Source of the DNA: Inonotus obliquus
Lineage: Eukaryota > Basidiomycota > Agaricomycetes > Hymenochaetales > Hymenochaetaceae
Length of the DNA stretch: 64,000 nt
NCBI GenBank assembly: GCA_032164295.1
Contig: JAJHTX010000006.1
Span: 186,001 to 250,000 of the forward strand
Reading direction: 5' to 3'
Part shown: positions 13,401 through 23,609 of the stretch, piece by piece
Layout: each line of letters begins with the position of its first letter
How positions within the stretch are numbered: position 1 is the stretch's first letter
The notes under the pieces: model-generated
The model's input: the letters and a program-made list of their open reading frames with translations, nothing else
The model's database searches: none
What the model was told of the DNA's origin: nothing
Made by a program: the position numbers and the translations under genes

Positions 13401-13632
13401 AGAGCCCTCGTCCGTATCCTGGAAATTAGAGGGCGGAGACGAAGGAGGGAGCGATGAACCCGATGGACGACGTTGAGCAGTCGCCGGACGCGGTGTCGCA
13501 GTCGACTGAGCACGTGTACGCGACGGCGAGCGTTGGCGCTTGATTCGACGCGGTGTATGCACTGGTGAGGATGACTATGAAGCACAATGTCAGATACAGG
13601 CTTCATAGGCGAGAATCAAGCCAACTTACCAT
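10410..13632 (-). CDS. MCM2: DNA replication licensing factor MCM2
   Basis: This is a subunit of the MCM2-7 replicative helicase in the nucleus. Exon 1 is only the ATG (13632-13630). A 55-nt intron follows, and exon 2 reads [13 protein letters not shown] and an acidic, serine-rich N-terminal tail typical of MCM2. After it comes D-Y-A-E-N-Q-A-L-D, the N-terminal OB region, and a zinc finger with paired C-x2-C motifs (CRKCG...CAACG). The AAA+ core has a Walker A ([11 protein letters not shown]), a Walker B (LIDEFDKM), sensor 1 (AAANP) and the arginine finger region (LSRFDVL). The C-terminus, [19 protein letters not shown] and R-R-D-T-stop at 10410, stays in frame through the last intron. All catalytic motifs are intact. 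Confidence 0.96.
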
Positions 13633-13867
13633 GAGGGATGCTGAAAGACAAGAGTCACGAAAGAGAAGAGACGCGACGCGCGCAATTAGACGATTCAAGC
13701 TCCGCTCAAAACCGTTCTCCTTACGTAAGCTTTCCAATTGGAGGCTTTGGCTTGTAGGATAGGGACATTAATAGATGTATATCTGTTCGAGTTTTACCCC
13801 GTGAATATCAAGATTCAATCATTCATAAACAGCGATATATTATGCATGCCTTAAACAAGAGCTCAAC

Positions 13868-15511
13868 CTAAACACAGGAACAAAAACTCCGTCCGCAAAA
13901 GCCAAAAACAAAGTGGTTAGCGAAATGAAACTCATCATTTCCACTAAAATCGGCAAGCCCTTGTTCATTCTTCCAAGGATTTCTGCGTGGCTCCCAAGCT
14001 ATCATACCACCAAGCTTGCTTAATAGATTAGCGCTGGCACACGCTTCTTTCTCCGCCATATCAGTGACTATCGTGGGGATTCTTGCATCGAGAAGGAGCT
14101 GCAACGTCGGAATCCAGAGCGCTGTATACTCGATGGATTGCAACATGCCACTATCAAAGCAGACGGCAAGGTCTGGTTTGGAAACGGTACTGCTGGTGTG
14201 TCGTTGTTCCTGCACCCATTCGTGATAGGTCTGTGGATGCATCGACTGGATTCGGATTAGCCCATGAGCGCGACATGCGTCACATCCGTATCCCATGTCA
14301 TCGAACTCGAACGGCACTTCGTAACAAAGGGTCGGGTGATTTATCAAGTCGGGACCAAAGAACCGGACAATGAGCTGCTTGCAGGCGGGGAGTAAGTGTT
14401 GAAGCTCCTCAAAGACCATAGCTTGATTCGCCGCGACATGGTTTCCGCGGATTCCGATAACATGCACTTCGAGAGACGAACGTGATCTAAGGGTTTGGTA
14501 CGCCGGAGTGACTGTACTTGAGCCAGGACGTTTCTCAAGCAGTGCGCGCGTACGAGGGTTGTCAAAGATTTCCATGCCATATGCTACCGTCATGGGGAAC
14601 GAGAGGTGAGCCGAGGCAGTACGTAATTCAAGCCGGCTAATCGTATCGTGAGGCCACTGCGTCTCGGGTAGCAAGAACCATTTCTTCCACGCATCTCCAC
14701 ACGGAAACTTGCTGAGTCGTATGTAGTTTGATAGAATACGATCCGGAAACCAAATCGGTTTCGCCCAGTTATGGCAGTAAGCTGTTTCCTCCTCGTCGTC
14801 TAAGACCATTAGCTGGTGCATCTTGCAGCGAGTAAGTGTGCCGCCAGGTTCATATGGTTCAAGCACATGCGTCTTCCCGACGAATTTAAGATGCTCGTCT
14901 GAGCACGAAAAAAAGGAAAAGCACCCCGTACAACACAACAACCGCTGTCCTGGAAAGTCCGGTTTCTGTTCAAGGTCGTAATCCGTCCTGAAGCAGACCG
15001 CGCATCGTGGCTCGAGGATGATCAGACGTTGCTCAGCTCTGTAGGGGATTCTACCGAGCAAAACTGTAAGCTCCCGGCATGTCCATTTGATCCGTTTCTC
15101 TAAGGATGCTCGATACTGGTCACAGTCTTGTTTGCACTCTAATTTGACGACAGGGGTTTCCTTCTCCCGCAATATTGACCATGCCCGACAGAAGCTACAC
15201 AATGCGTAAATAACAATCAGCGCATGAGGCAATCTAAGAGACGTACTGCATATGATCGCGGTAGTCTGCCTTTTGGCAATGCTCGTCGCAGTAACTAACG
15301 AGGCCGGGTCAGCTGCTATTGAGAAAGGAGAAGTAATATAAGAAGCTTGGCCTACATGACTCTCTTACATCTCGAACAATTCAACCGACGGGGTGGAACC
15401 ACGCCGCACTTTATGCAAGCCAGCCTACAATAGGGCCAAGTTAGCTTTCTCGAAACGAGTTGCAAATGATACATACCCGCGATAGGCACTTCTCGGCACT
15501 TCGTAGCTCAT
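13868..15511 (-). CDS. MYND zinc-finger protein with MSS51-like C-terminal domain
   Basis: Three short 5' exons splice to MSYEVPRSAYRGLACIKCG..., followed by C-S-R-C-K-R-V-I-Y-C-D-E-H-C-Q-K-A-D-Y-R-D-H. This is a MYND finger with its C-x2-C and C-x3-C pairs, a protein-interaction module. The long last exon holds a second cysteine cluster (C-A-V-C-F ... C-C-T-G-C-F-S-F-F-S-C) and then the domain shared with the mitochondrial splicing suppressor 51 C-terminus: I-R-G-N-H-V, A-C-K-Q-L-I-V-R-F-F-G-P-D-L, and a D-L-A-V-C-F-D-S-G-M segment. In yeast, Mss51 promotes COX1 translation. Agaricomycetes have many MYND/MSS51-like paralogues, so that role should not be assumed here. The protein is about 500 residues and intact. 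Confidence 0.8.
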
Positions 15512-16247
15512 GGTGTGCAGTAAACGTTTCTTCAGATGAGTGTCGCTATCATGCATACGTTCGGGTAGCCGTATTCAAGTCTCTTGTCAGCCACCTGTCT
15601 CAAGCTGTGAGGAATGTCACGGTTGAGCCCATTTCAAACAAGGCGGGACAAGCGTTTCCGTATCCCAGATTCCTGAGGGAAATATTCCGCCACTTTACGT
15701 TCTGAGCGTCTCTGTCCAGCCTGAACAATTTCATAGTGGGTGTTGATATTGGTCAAAGGTGAATTGACGACGAATCGGACTCGGATGCTCCGATGACGCG
15801 TGACGTCACGTTTCCTGCGAGTGGACGAAGAGCCAATTGGCGAACTCTCAGCTGGACTTTCTGTTTGAAATCGTTAGGGCTCGGTGAAGCATCTCCCGAT
15901 CAGCATACATACCAGTAAAATCATGTTCACTGCTGATCAATCACTTTCATTGCTGGATTGAGCTCATTGTGGTGGCAGACATCAGTCTGTCTCCTTGGCG
16001 TCGCCGCGTCGGGATATCACCGTCAATGTTGCGTAGACAGTAACACATCCCACTCTCCGCGAGTTTGACACGTCGTTCATGGGACCATATGTGTCCAATC
16101 GTTATCTCGCCGTTGAACGCCCTTTGCCAGCTGTCCCTGCACTCCTACCTACCGAAGCTACAACCAATCATGGAGCCGAGAAAATCTGGCTTGGTGGACT
16201 CGAGAACGGGAGAAAGGATGGTGGTATAGAAATCCTTCGCAGGACGC
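15512..16247. other. Intergenic region
   Basis: I see no supported gene. A plus-strand frame at 16079-16333 overlaps the N-terminal side of the kinase pseudogene but has no recognisable motif. Confidence 0.35.
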
Positions 16248-17425
16248 TTGCTGGTCTGGGGGATTTCGACCTCACGGGACGGGGCCAGTTATTGGGCCGA
16301 TGCTCCTTACCTTGCAGGCGGAGGTTATGGTGACATTAAAATTGGGGATTGTATAGTTCCGGGTCGTGGAAGAGTCACAGTCGCTGTGAAATGCATCCGG
16401 CTTCATTTACATGACAACCCTGAAGTTGTGAAGGTGGGTAACGCATCTCTAGCCACGCTTCTAAATTACTTGCAATGCAGAACTGCAGACTGGGTCGTTC
16501 CTCATGTAGCTCATTGAGAGGGAAGTCCGCCTTTGGTCCAAGCTCAATCATCCGAATATTTTGCCTTTATTAGACTATTCAATCGAGCAGCATGGACTTC
16601 CGGCTCTAATATCCGAATTCATGGATAATGGTACCGTGCTCAAATATATGCAGACACATCCCGACTGTGACATCATACCCATCGTACGCATGCTTCTTCA
16701 AGCTTATTCGATTGCGACTTGCTCACGTCTAAGAAAACGTTACTACTTCCAGGTCCTTGGACTTGCCGAGGGTGTTTCTTATCTTCACGACACAAAGATT
16801 ATACATTCCGATATCAAATCAGTAAGGAGATAGCATCTTGATTGTACCCGAAGAACTGATGTGCTAATTCCTCGAAAACTTCTCATAGGATAATATCTTG
16901 ATCTCCTAAACAGGAGACCCTCTTATCTGCGGTTTTGGTACTTCTCGCCTGATTGCTGCATCTCAAACTATGGTGGGACACGGTGTTCAACCTAGTACAG
17001 TCCGAGGGTCGGCGCGATGGATATCCCCAGTGCTGTTACTTCCTCCCGGAGACCATGCAGTTCACTCGAAGGTTCACTCGAAGGAATCAGACATCTAGGC
17101 TTTCGGGATGACTGTCTATGTGCGTGAGCTGCTTAATAAGTCGATTGTGGAAATTGCTTAGCTTCATTCTATATTTGAAGGAGCTCCTCGCGAAGAGACG
17201 TCCATATCACCGCCTTGTCTCTGATCCTCAAGTCGTCACTTCTATAATCTGTGGTGATCTTCCATGAAAGCCCAGAATATCATGGAGCTGGCCGGAATCA
17301 TATCATAAGTTATGGGACATATGAAAAGAATGTTGGTCATCGGAGCCAACAGAACGACCTTCGGCTAATGAGATCGTCTCACTTCTAAGGATTTTGGTGC
17401 ATCCTCATCTTGAGAAGGAAAAGTA
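16248..17425 (+). pseudogene. Protein kinase (TKL-like) pseudogene
   Basis: Kinase blocks appear in order: a glycine-loop remnant (A-G-G-G-Y-G-D-I), V-A-V-K-C-I, R-L-W-S-K-L-N-H-P-N-I-L-P-L-L-D, L-A-E-G-V-S-Y-L-H, and I-I-H-S-D-I-K-S. Then D-N-I-L-I-S is followed directly by an in-frame TAA (near 16908). Downstream the DFG motif reads C-G-F-G. The C-lobe remnants (C-W-S-S-E-P-T-E-R-P-S) are split by further stops up to about 17425. The premature stop and lost metal-binding aspartate show a dead copy of the Agaricomycete TKL-like kinase family, to which the gene at 23610 also belongs. Confidence 0.8.
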
Positions 17426-18472
17426 AGTAATGAGCGACTCGCATAATATGTTGGCCGATGAGTTAACTAACATAAGTCACGAATAGGATCAGCAGTGTCT
17501 CCGAACGGTTAGCAATCATGAGAGATACTGTCAAAACTACAAACCATCTTGAGCTGCCGATTCGTAGGCCAACATACGATACCTTCTCCGATATGGGCAT
17601 CTATGGACAAAGACCGGAATCGAAGAACACGTGTATCATTATGTAGGACGGACATGCAGTACCACGAGTGTTGCTCATGCAGGAGTGGAAGATGAAATGC
17701 AATTGTAGAATTTGAAAACATTTCTGAATATTCCGCGAGCCTCCCACCTGTGGTTTCGTGAGCAATCTGAAGCTATGCAGAATATGCTTTTCATTTTCCT
17801 TGAGAATTAGATACCCAATTCGTTTGGATTTTACCGTACATGAGTGCCTCTTCTCATACAGGCGCTCCTTAATATGTACGTACATACATACAATGGGCAT
17901 TGATATAACTGAAATGCAGTGTCGTTAGATTCTGACTTTTGCGTTGGCCTCCGCGGTTTCAAGAAGACAAATTCTGCACTGACATACCGCAGCGAAGAAC
18001 AAATACATCTTCATTTGAGCAGGGAACCTACATACTTATCGATCTAATGTATTGTACATATTGTGTATGTAAGCTATTCATCCACGTGAGTATAATTGAC
18101 AATGCACCTTATGATTTTTGTTCAAATTCCATTGAGAACAAAGGCTCTCCATCAGGTGCAACGATACGAAATGACCATGTGGCTCGACAAAGCCGGGACT
18201 TGACAAAGACTGGCTTTGTGAGACCATACAGAGGCCAGCTGCGACATATATACTCGACCGAGGACGACGGTGTACACCCTGCTTGTACAGACAAGGAGCG
18301 AACTTCATCTTTCTGGCTCACAGGGCAGACCGGAATACGCTGGGACTAAAGAATAACTTCACCATGGCATAGAGAAGACACAGGTGAGATTCATTATAGT
18401 GTCGATTACATGGCTAACCTCTAAAATCGGTAATATACATGGTGCAGAAAGGGAAACAATTTCCAGGTCGGC
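17426..18472. other. Intergenic region
   Basis: Only short frames occur, without domain evidence. No RNA gene or repeat was recognised. Confidence 0.3.
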
Positions 18473-19461
18473 CTAGTTGCCTTGATGACGATCATTCACC
18501 ATGTTCAACGAGGTAAACCGACCCAGTAGCCCTCCATCTGCTCTCCAGAAATGGAGAGGCTCTTCAGGTAAAGTGGTGTTGCTACTCCTTGTTGCCAACC
18601 TGACCGTCGGGTCGTCGTCCGAGTCGAAGTCTACTCCCTCGTCCTCATCCCATCCCTCGTCCTCGTATCCGCCCTCTTCCCAATCCTTCTCCTGCTCCAA
18701 TAACTCTGGACTTGGATTGCGAACTACGGGATTCACCCATCTCACAATAGCGGCGCCGGTCATGGGCTCGGGAGACGAGGGGGTGGATCGTCCTGCAGTC
18801 TGAGAAGGAAGGTCGGGGTGGTAAAAGTAAGGACCATTAGGAACATCTCGGATCATGAGAGGCGTCCCTTCTTTAGCAGCCTTGCGTATTTCTTTAATTT
18901 CTCGTCCCGAGCGGAATCTAAATCGCTTCATAGGTACAGTATAGGGGCGGAGTTGTAGGCGTCGTGCTTTTAGTAAATGCTTGTAGCTCACGCGTTTCTG
19001 CCGACGTGGGGGATCTGGTCGCCTACCGGACGGACCAGGTTTCATCAAGAAGCGTACTTGGAGTTTGCGGTGTTTGCCAAAGTCACCTGTTGGATCGCCG
19101 TCGAGCTCCTTCGTGGCCGTGTAACGAGTGACCTGAAATGATGGTGTTAGCCCCCGTGGCTGGGATGGGAACCGTTTAAATATCTGGTGCTCACACTTTC
19201 AGAATCGAATAAAGCTTCCTTGAATGCAGGATGTCCCAATGGGCGTGGCTGCTCGACCTCGGCTTGCGTGGACGGAGCTGGTGTAAGTTTGGTCTTTTTC
19301 GCTGAGAGAGGAAGCTCGTCATGATCTTCGGACGGAAGCTTTCGCTTGACGCCCGTTCCATCGACGAAGCTTGCCTCTGCTACAGAGAGGTCAAACTTGG
19401 TTGATCCAGTACTTGACCGACTTTTCTTGGGAGCTTTGACTTTGCCGAAGATGGAGGACAT
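18473..19461 (-). CDS. Uncharacterised basic/acidic protein
   Basis: Two exons join cleanly at ...F-D-S-E-S | V-T-R-Y-T-A-T-K-E-L-D-G-D-P-T-G. The N-terminus (MSSIFGKVKAPKKSRSS) and an internal KRKLP...AKKTK stretch are lysine-rich, which would suit a nuclear protein. A central block is rich in K/R (RRPDPPRRQKRVSYKHLLKA), and the C-terminal third is strongly acidic (DEDEG, DSDDD). The protein has about 280 residues. I recognise no domain, and it may be lineage-restricted. Confidence 0.65.
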
Positions 19462-19792
19462 ATGCGGAAGAATAAAGCTGAAGGGATGATACGTAGAAGT
19501 GTAAGCGTGCGGAGAGAGTCGAGAATCGCGACTAGGACAAGAGATGGTGGTAGTATGATGGAAAGCGTTCGTGTTTTCTCGTGGATTGATATAGCTTCCA
19601 CATTGTGGCCTGGTTGTGGGTTCGGCATATGCCGAGAGACAACGAAGCTCCCTTTCTAACCTTTCTAATCCAATCGGTCGAAGTACTTTTATTATATAGG
19701 ATCAATCTTGAGCTTTCTGCACAAGTTCTATGTTAAAGGGGAAGTATACATCTAACTATTGAGTAATTCATCCTTCACGTTCACATCTACTG

Positions 19793-21080
19793 TCACAATC
19801 GACTCTTAGCCCTTCGCGAATTCTCCTCTGGAATAGTCAACGCCATCTGCGTCGAAATGGCTAAACAGATTTGCTTATCCCTCCACGCAAGGTCTGTTTC
19901 TGCCGCCTCCGCGCCAGCTCCGATCGTCGAAGGTGCTGTCCAAATCTCAACAGACTCGTCGTGTCGTCCTTCGTCCATGAATCGAGAAGATGCATAGATC
20001 CCGACTGTTCGCGGAGAGAACGGTCGTGTCTGATTCGGAATGGAGCCTGAGATACAAGACGGTATTCGAGATTTAAACTCGACCGTCAAAACTACTGTCG
20101 CAAACCAGCTACAAGAACAAGACTTGTCAGCTAAGTTGAGCAAGATGCAGTACGACCCGTTGACTCATTCACCTCGGTCCTGGTCTCAAATCACGCGGCA
20201 AGATAGATGGTAGATTCTTCATACAATCCGCAAAGAAGGGTATCATCGGAAGCATCAATACTTCTTTCGGATCTTCCAGCTCCAACCAAGCTCCCCATTC
20301 AACTCCACAATCCGGGTGTAGAACCGACTGATTACTGACGGTTCGATCGCTTTGCCGTTTCGCGCGCTCGGCATTTCGCTCTTCGAAGAATCTATCTTCT
20401 GCCTTGGTTTGGTATAAATATTTGTCGTTCGGTGCATCTGGTATCGCAAGGGCAGGATGCTTCGAGAATGGAATACGCCGACCGTATGGTGAGGTCGGAA
20501 GCAAAGTAAGGCCGTCGGATGACGAAGACAGTGAGTCTTTAGAGAGATCGGGAAGAATACCATAAATAATTCGAGCGGATATCCTTGTCTTTCCCTATAA
20601 CATCATCCAGTTCAGCGGATCAGCAAAGCAGCAAAGAACGCGACCAAGGGATAAAACAACAAACTTCTTGAATCAAGTCCGCATCTATGTTTGTGAATCT
20701 TTTCCCTTTCCTCGTCACTTTAATGCGTAATTCGCACTGAATAATGTCAACAGGTTGTAAGTAATGTGCTGTCAGGTGCACCGGATCCGGATGAGGCGAG
20801 TGTGATTGTAAGTCGCCAGTGGCGGAAAGGATCAACCCGACAGCGTATCCTAGTAGTTGCGTCGTATTTAGTAAAGCTTGTGACGTCTACTCTGAGAGAG
20901 CTCTATCTACCACCATGAGGTATTCTAGTCGAAATAGAAAGGTTCGGTGTCCAAGAACGAGAAATCAGCAGTCACAACTCACCCTCCTATGCACCATGAT
21001 TCCGAGATATTCGCCTTGTAATAGTAACAGTTGCCCCCTAGATCGCTTTTCGTAACTTTAAGAGCATCGTAAAGGGACAT
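19793..21080 (-). CDS. Acyl-CoA thioesterase-like (tandem hot-dog) protein
   Basis: ATG at 21080 gives MSLYDALKVTKSDLGGNC, then W-C-I-G-G. Two short introns later the frame reads I-P-H-G-G-Y-A-V-G-L-I-L-S-A and H-L-T-A-H-Y-L-Q-P-V-D. This is the N-terminal hot-dog of the thioesterase-like superfamily (PF13622): G-G-x-x-x-G-G-Y helix, then a strand with a T-x-x-Y-L-x-P. The second half has F-K-S-R-I-P and F-M-D-E-G-R-H-D-E-S-V-E-I-W, matching the second hot-dog. Such proteins hydrolyse acyl-CoA thioesters. The substrate here is unknown. It is transcribed away from the second thioesterase at 21218. Confidence 0.8.
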
Positions 21081-21217
21081 GGTAGAGGGTCCAAAATCGC
21101 GGCGCAAGACGCTTCACGCGCAATTGCCGATCTGGCGACCCTCGTGATTTGCATGGCATTATTCAACATTCAACACCGCTGGCCATACCCCTTTACTGCA
21201 CCCGCTCAGCTCAAAAC
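21081..21217. promoter_or_regulatory. Shared divergent promoter of two thioesterase genes
   Basis: Only 137 bp separate the two start codons, so the two genes must share or overlap their promoters. No TATA box is visible. Confidence 0.5.
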
Positions 21218-21742
21218 ATGTCTGGTACCCGCGAGACCTCCAAACAACGCTTGCGGTCTGACTATCGGTACTTCTTAACCTACCGAACGCGGTGGAGTGA
21301 CAACGACCAATACTCACACGTTAACAACGCAATCTACTACCACCTCATCGACTCTATCGTGAACACCTACCTCGCAGAACAATGCGGGTGCACAGCATCA
21401 CCTTCTTCATCCACAGACGCACCTCCCATCGGTCTCGTCGTATCTTCACATTGCGATTTCTTCGCACCGATATCATTTCCTGACATCATCACGCTCGGAT
21501 TAAGGGTCGTGAAACTGGGTCGAAGTTCTGTCTCCTACGAGGTTGGATTCTTTAACGAAAGTCCCGAGTCAGGAGTGAGTGGAGGAGAAAAAGGAAAGAT
21601 AGCCAAAGCTGTGGGTGGATACACGCATGTTTTCGTCGATCGAGTACATAGGAAACCAGTGAAAGGAATGGGCATAATATTACGAAACGGATTACAGGTC
21701 ATTTCTGCTGAAGCATCAATAGACACGAAATCAAAGTTGTGA
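21218..21742 (+). CDS. Hot-dog thioesterase, 4HBT (YbgC/FadM-like) family
   Basis: A single exon of 174 codons starts at ATG 21218 (MSGTRETSKQ). The motif R-T-R-W-S-D-N-D-Q-Y-S-H-V-N-N-A-I-Y-Y is the 4HBT/YbgC active-site region (W-x-D-x-D-x-x-x-H-V-N-N), including the aspartate expected to be catalytic. S-H-C-D-F-F-A-P-I and the G-R-S-S-V-S-Y-E-V strand follow. The length is normal for a stand-alone single hot-dog enzyme, which works as a dimer or tetramer. The likely reaction is hydrolysis of acyl-CoA. It sits head-to-head with another thioesterase. Confidence 0.88.
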   Translation: MSGTRETSKQRLRSDYRYFLTYRTRWSDNDQYSHVNNAIYYHLIDSIVNTYLAEQCGCTASPSSSTDAPPIGLVVSSHCDFFAPISFPDIITLGLRVVKLGRSSVSYEVGFFNESPESGVSGGEKGKIAKAVGGYTHVFVDRVHRKPVKGMGIILRNGLQVISAEASIDTKSKL

Positions 21743-22249
21743 TCATTTTGAGGCTGGACTAGTATGGCTATGCGTTGATGAGATGGAAAAGCGAACTTTT
21801 TAATTGTCCGGAATGCCTGACCTGCGCAACTACTTTCACAACCTGTCCACGTTTATGCTTGTCCGCGTCGATTCATCCTTTGCATTACGCTGAATGTGCT
21901 ACGAGGGTAGTTGTGGTATTTTAGTCACATATTCCGGTTGAAATTCGCCCTTTTCTTCCATCATTGGACTTGGTATCTTCTTGCTAATGCTAGGCGATCA
22001 CAAGCACCTAGATACTGATGTCCGCCTCGCGCCCGACGTATAGCCCAATACATCACATTTCGTCCGGAGTCAGCGGAATTCATCTGTGGTATGACGTGTG
22101 GGGCACTCTCAGAGTTTCCCAGTCTCCGATCAGCTTCTATATGAGGGCTGAAACCAGTCCGACTCATCCATCGATCTTGAGGACGAGTTGAGTCTGTCGG
22201 GCTACTGAGTGACGTTGGTGACCCCCCTTGGTTTCATTCCACTCCATCG

Positions 22250-23319
22250 TTATATGGCTCGACTGGTAGCCCGTGTCATCTGGGACCCTCCTATTGAGTC
22301 TAAGCTTAAAGGGACCTTTGCGTTCATATGTAGGCGTGTCAAACGTGCCATGCCTAGGAGGCGTTCGAGGAGGGGCTGTGGCAATAGTTCAAGGCTGGAA
22401 CGTACAAAGGCAGTGAACTGGACTGGTTTACTACCTTCTCTGATGGATTCATCCACCACGAATCCTATCCATTCAAAGTACCTCTCAACAAATTTCTCTG
22501 CTTTCTCTTGACGCGCCGGAGATTCTGATCGATGCGTAAAGAGCCGTCGAGACGGAGTGACTGGTCGCACGATTGGCAGCCTAAGATCGCCCAGACGTGA
22601 ATCGAACAGAACAAGAGGGATAGGTCTATCATGATTCGGAGATAGGAACGAAGCAGTGGATAAGGCTGTTGTTATAAGTTGCAGATATTGCGATAGATCA
22701 GGCCTAGTGGATTAAGCGAAGGTGTAAGTATCATAAGAACCCATCATGGTAAAGCACAGGCGCCTACTGAGTTTGGTCTTGACTGGATTCTGCCGAGAGG
22801 AAGTAGGCCGAAGGTTCGTGAAGCACGATGAGGGTCGGCACATCCGGTAAGACGGCCTTGCTTAATGGCGCGGAAGAATTTGTCAACGGCTTGAACAATG
22901 AAAGAAGTAAAAGCCAATGTGCGGTACTCCGAGGGTAACTGCGTTTATCCACAGCCATCAGACCAGACTATCAAGTGTTTGAGAAACTGATCATACGCCT
23001 ACTGAATATCTATTCTCGACAAAAGCACCAATTGTTGTCCTTTGTGCGCATTTGTGGTTAGCCACTCATCGTTGAAGTCTTGTAACGGGGTTGCAAGTGC
23101 TTGGCGACTAGGAGACAAAAACAATACTTTGCCCAAATTGGCCTGCAGATGGCTGATACAAAGGTGGATGGGTGAAGAAGGCGAATAAGGCCCTTTAACA
23201 AGGAGACTGTTAAAGGATGGCAGTGAAGTTCTGGGAAACAGACCAAGTGGCATCAAAGGGAAGGGCGTATCAGAAAGCGGTGTATTCGTTGCAGTCACAG
23301 TAATACAAATGTGTGACAT
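22250..23319 (-). CDS. Possible SWSAP1-like Rad51-paralogue (Shu-type) protein
   Basis: Three exons splice in frame (introns of 64 nt and about 60 nt). The protein starts MSHICITVTATNTPLSDTPF. The order L-G-K-V-L-F-L-S-P-S-R-Q-A-L, then R-I-D-I-H-Y-P-R-S-T-A-H-W-L-L-L-L, then P-T-L-I-V-L-H-E-P-S-A-Y-F-L and Y-L-Q-L-I-T-T-A-L resembles the human SWSAP1 order (V-L-F-L, then R-F-Q-Y-P-P-S-T, then S-L-L-L-L-D-G-L-E-E-Y). SWSAP1 partners SWS1 to help RAD51 in recombination. There is no intact Walker A; the loop reads V-K-G-P-Y-S-P-S-S-P. The assignment rests on short motifs recalled from the family and is tentative. It could be an unrelated orphan protein. Confidence 0.4.
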
Positions 23320-23609
23320 ATTAGAAACGTGACATTAACACACCCCTTCTCGACGTCGACGATAAACTAGCTGATGCCTCGTGTAGATGCATATGTGGAA
23401 CTCCCATTTGCAGTGCCAGCGTCTAACGGAGGCTATCCAGCTTCAGAGGGCCCATCGATCTAGGGATATTTGTACTTAAACTCCTATCCTTCTCTAGCAC
23501 ACCGCCCACTGACCTCGTCAAAGTCACCCCCTCCTAAACCACGCTCACATCCCAGTTCACCCTTCTCAGATATCTGTCTCGCTCCAAGGCTGCAGCGTCA
23601 AAGCAAAGC

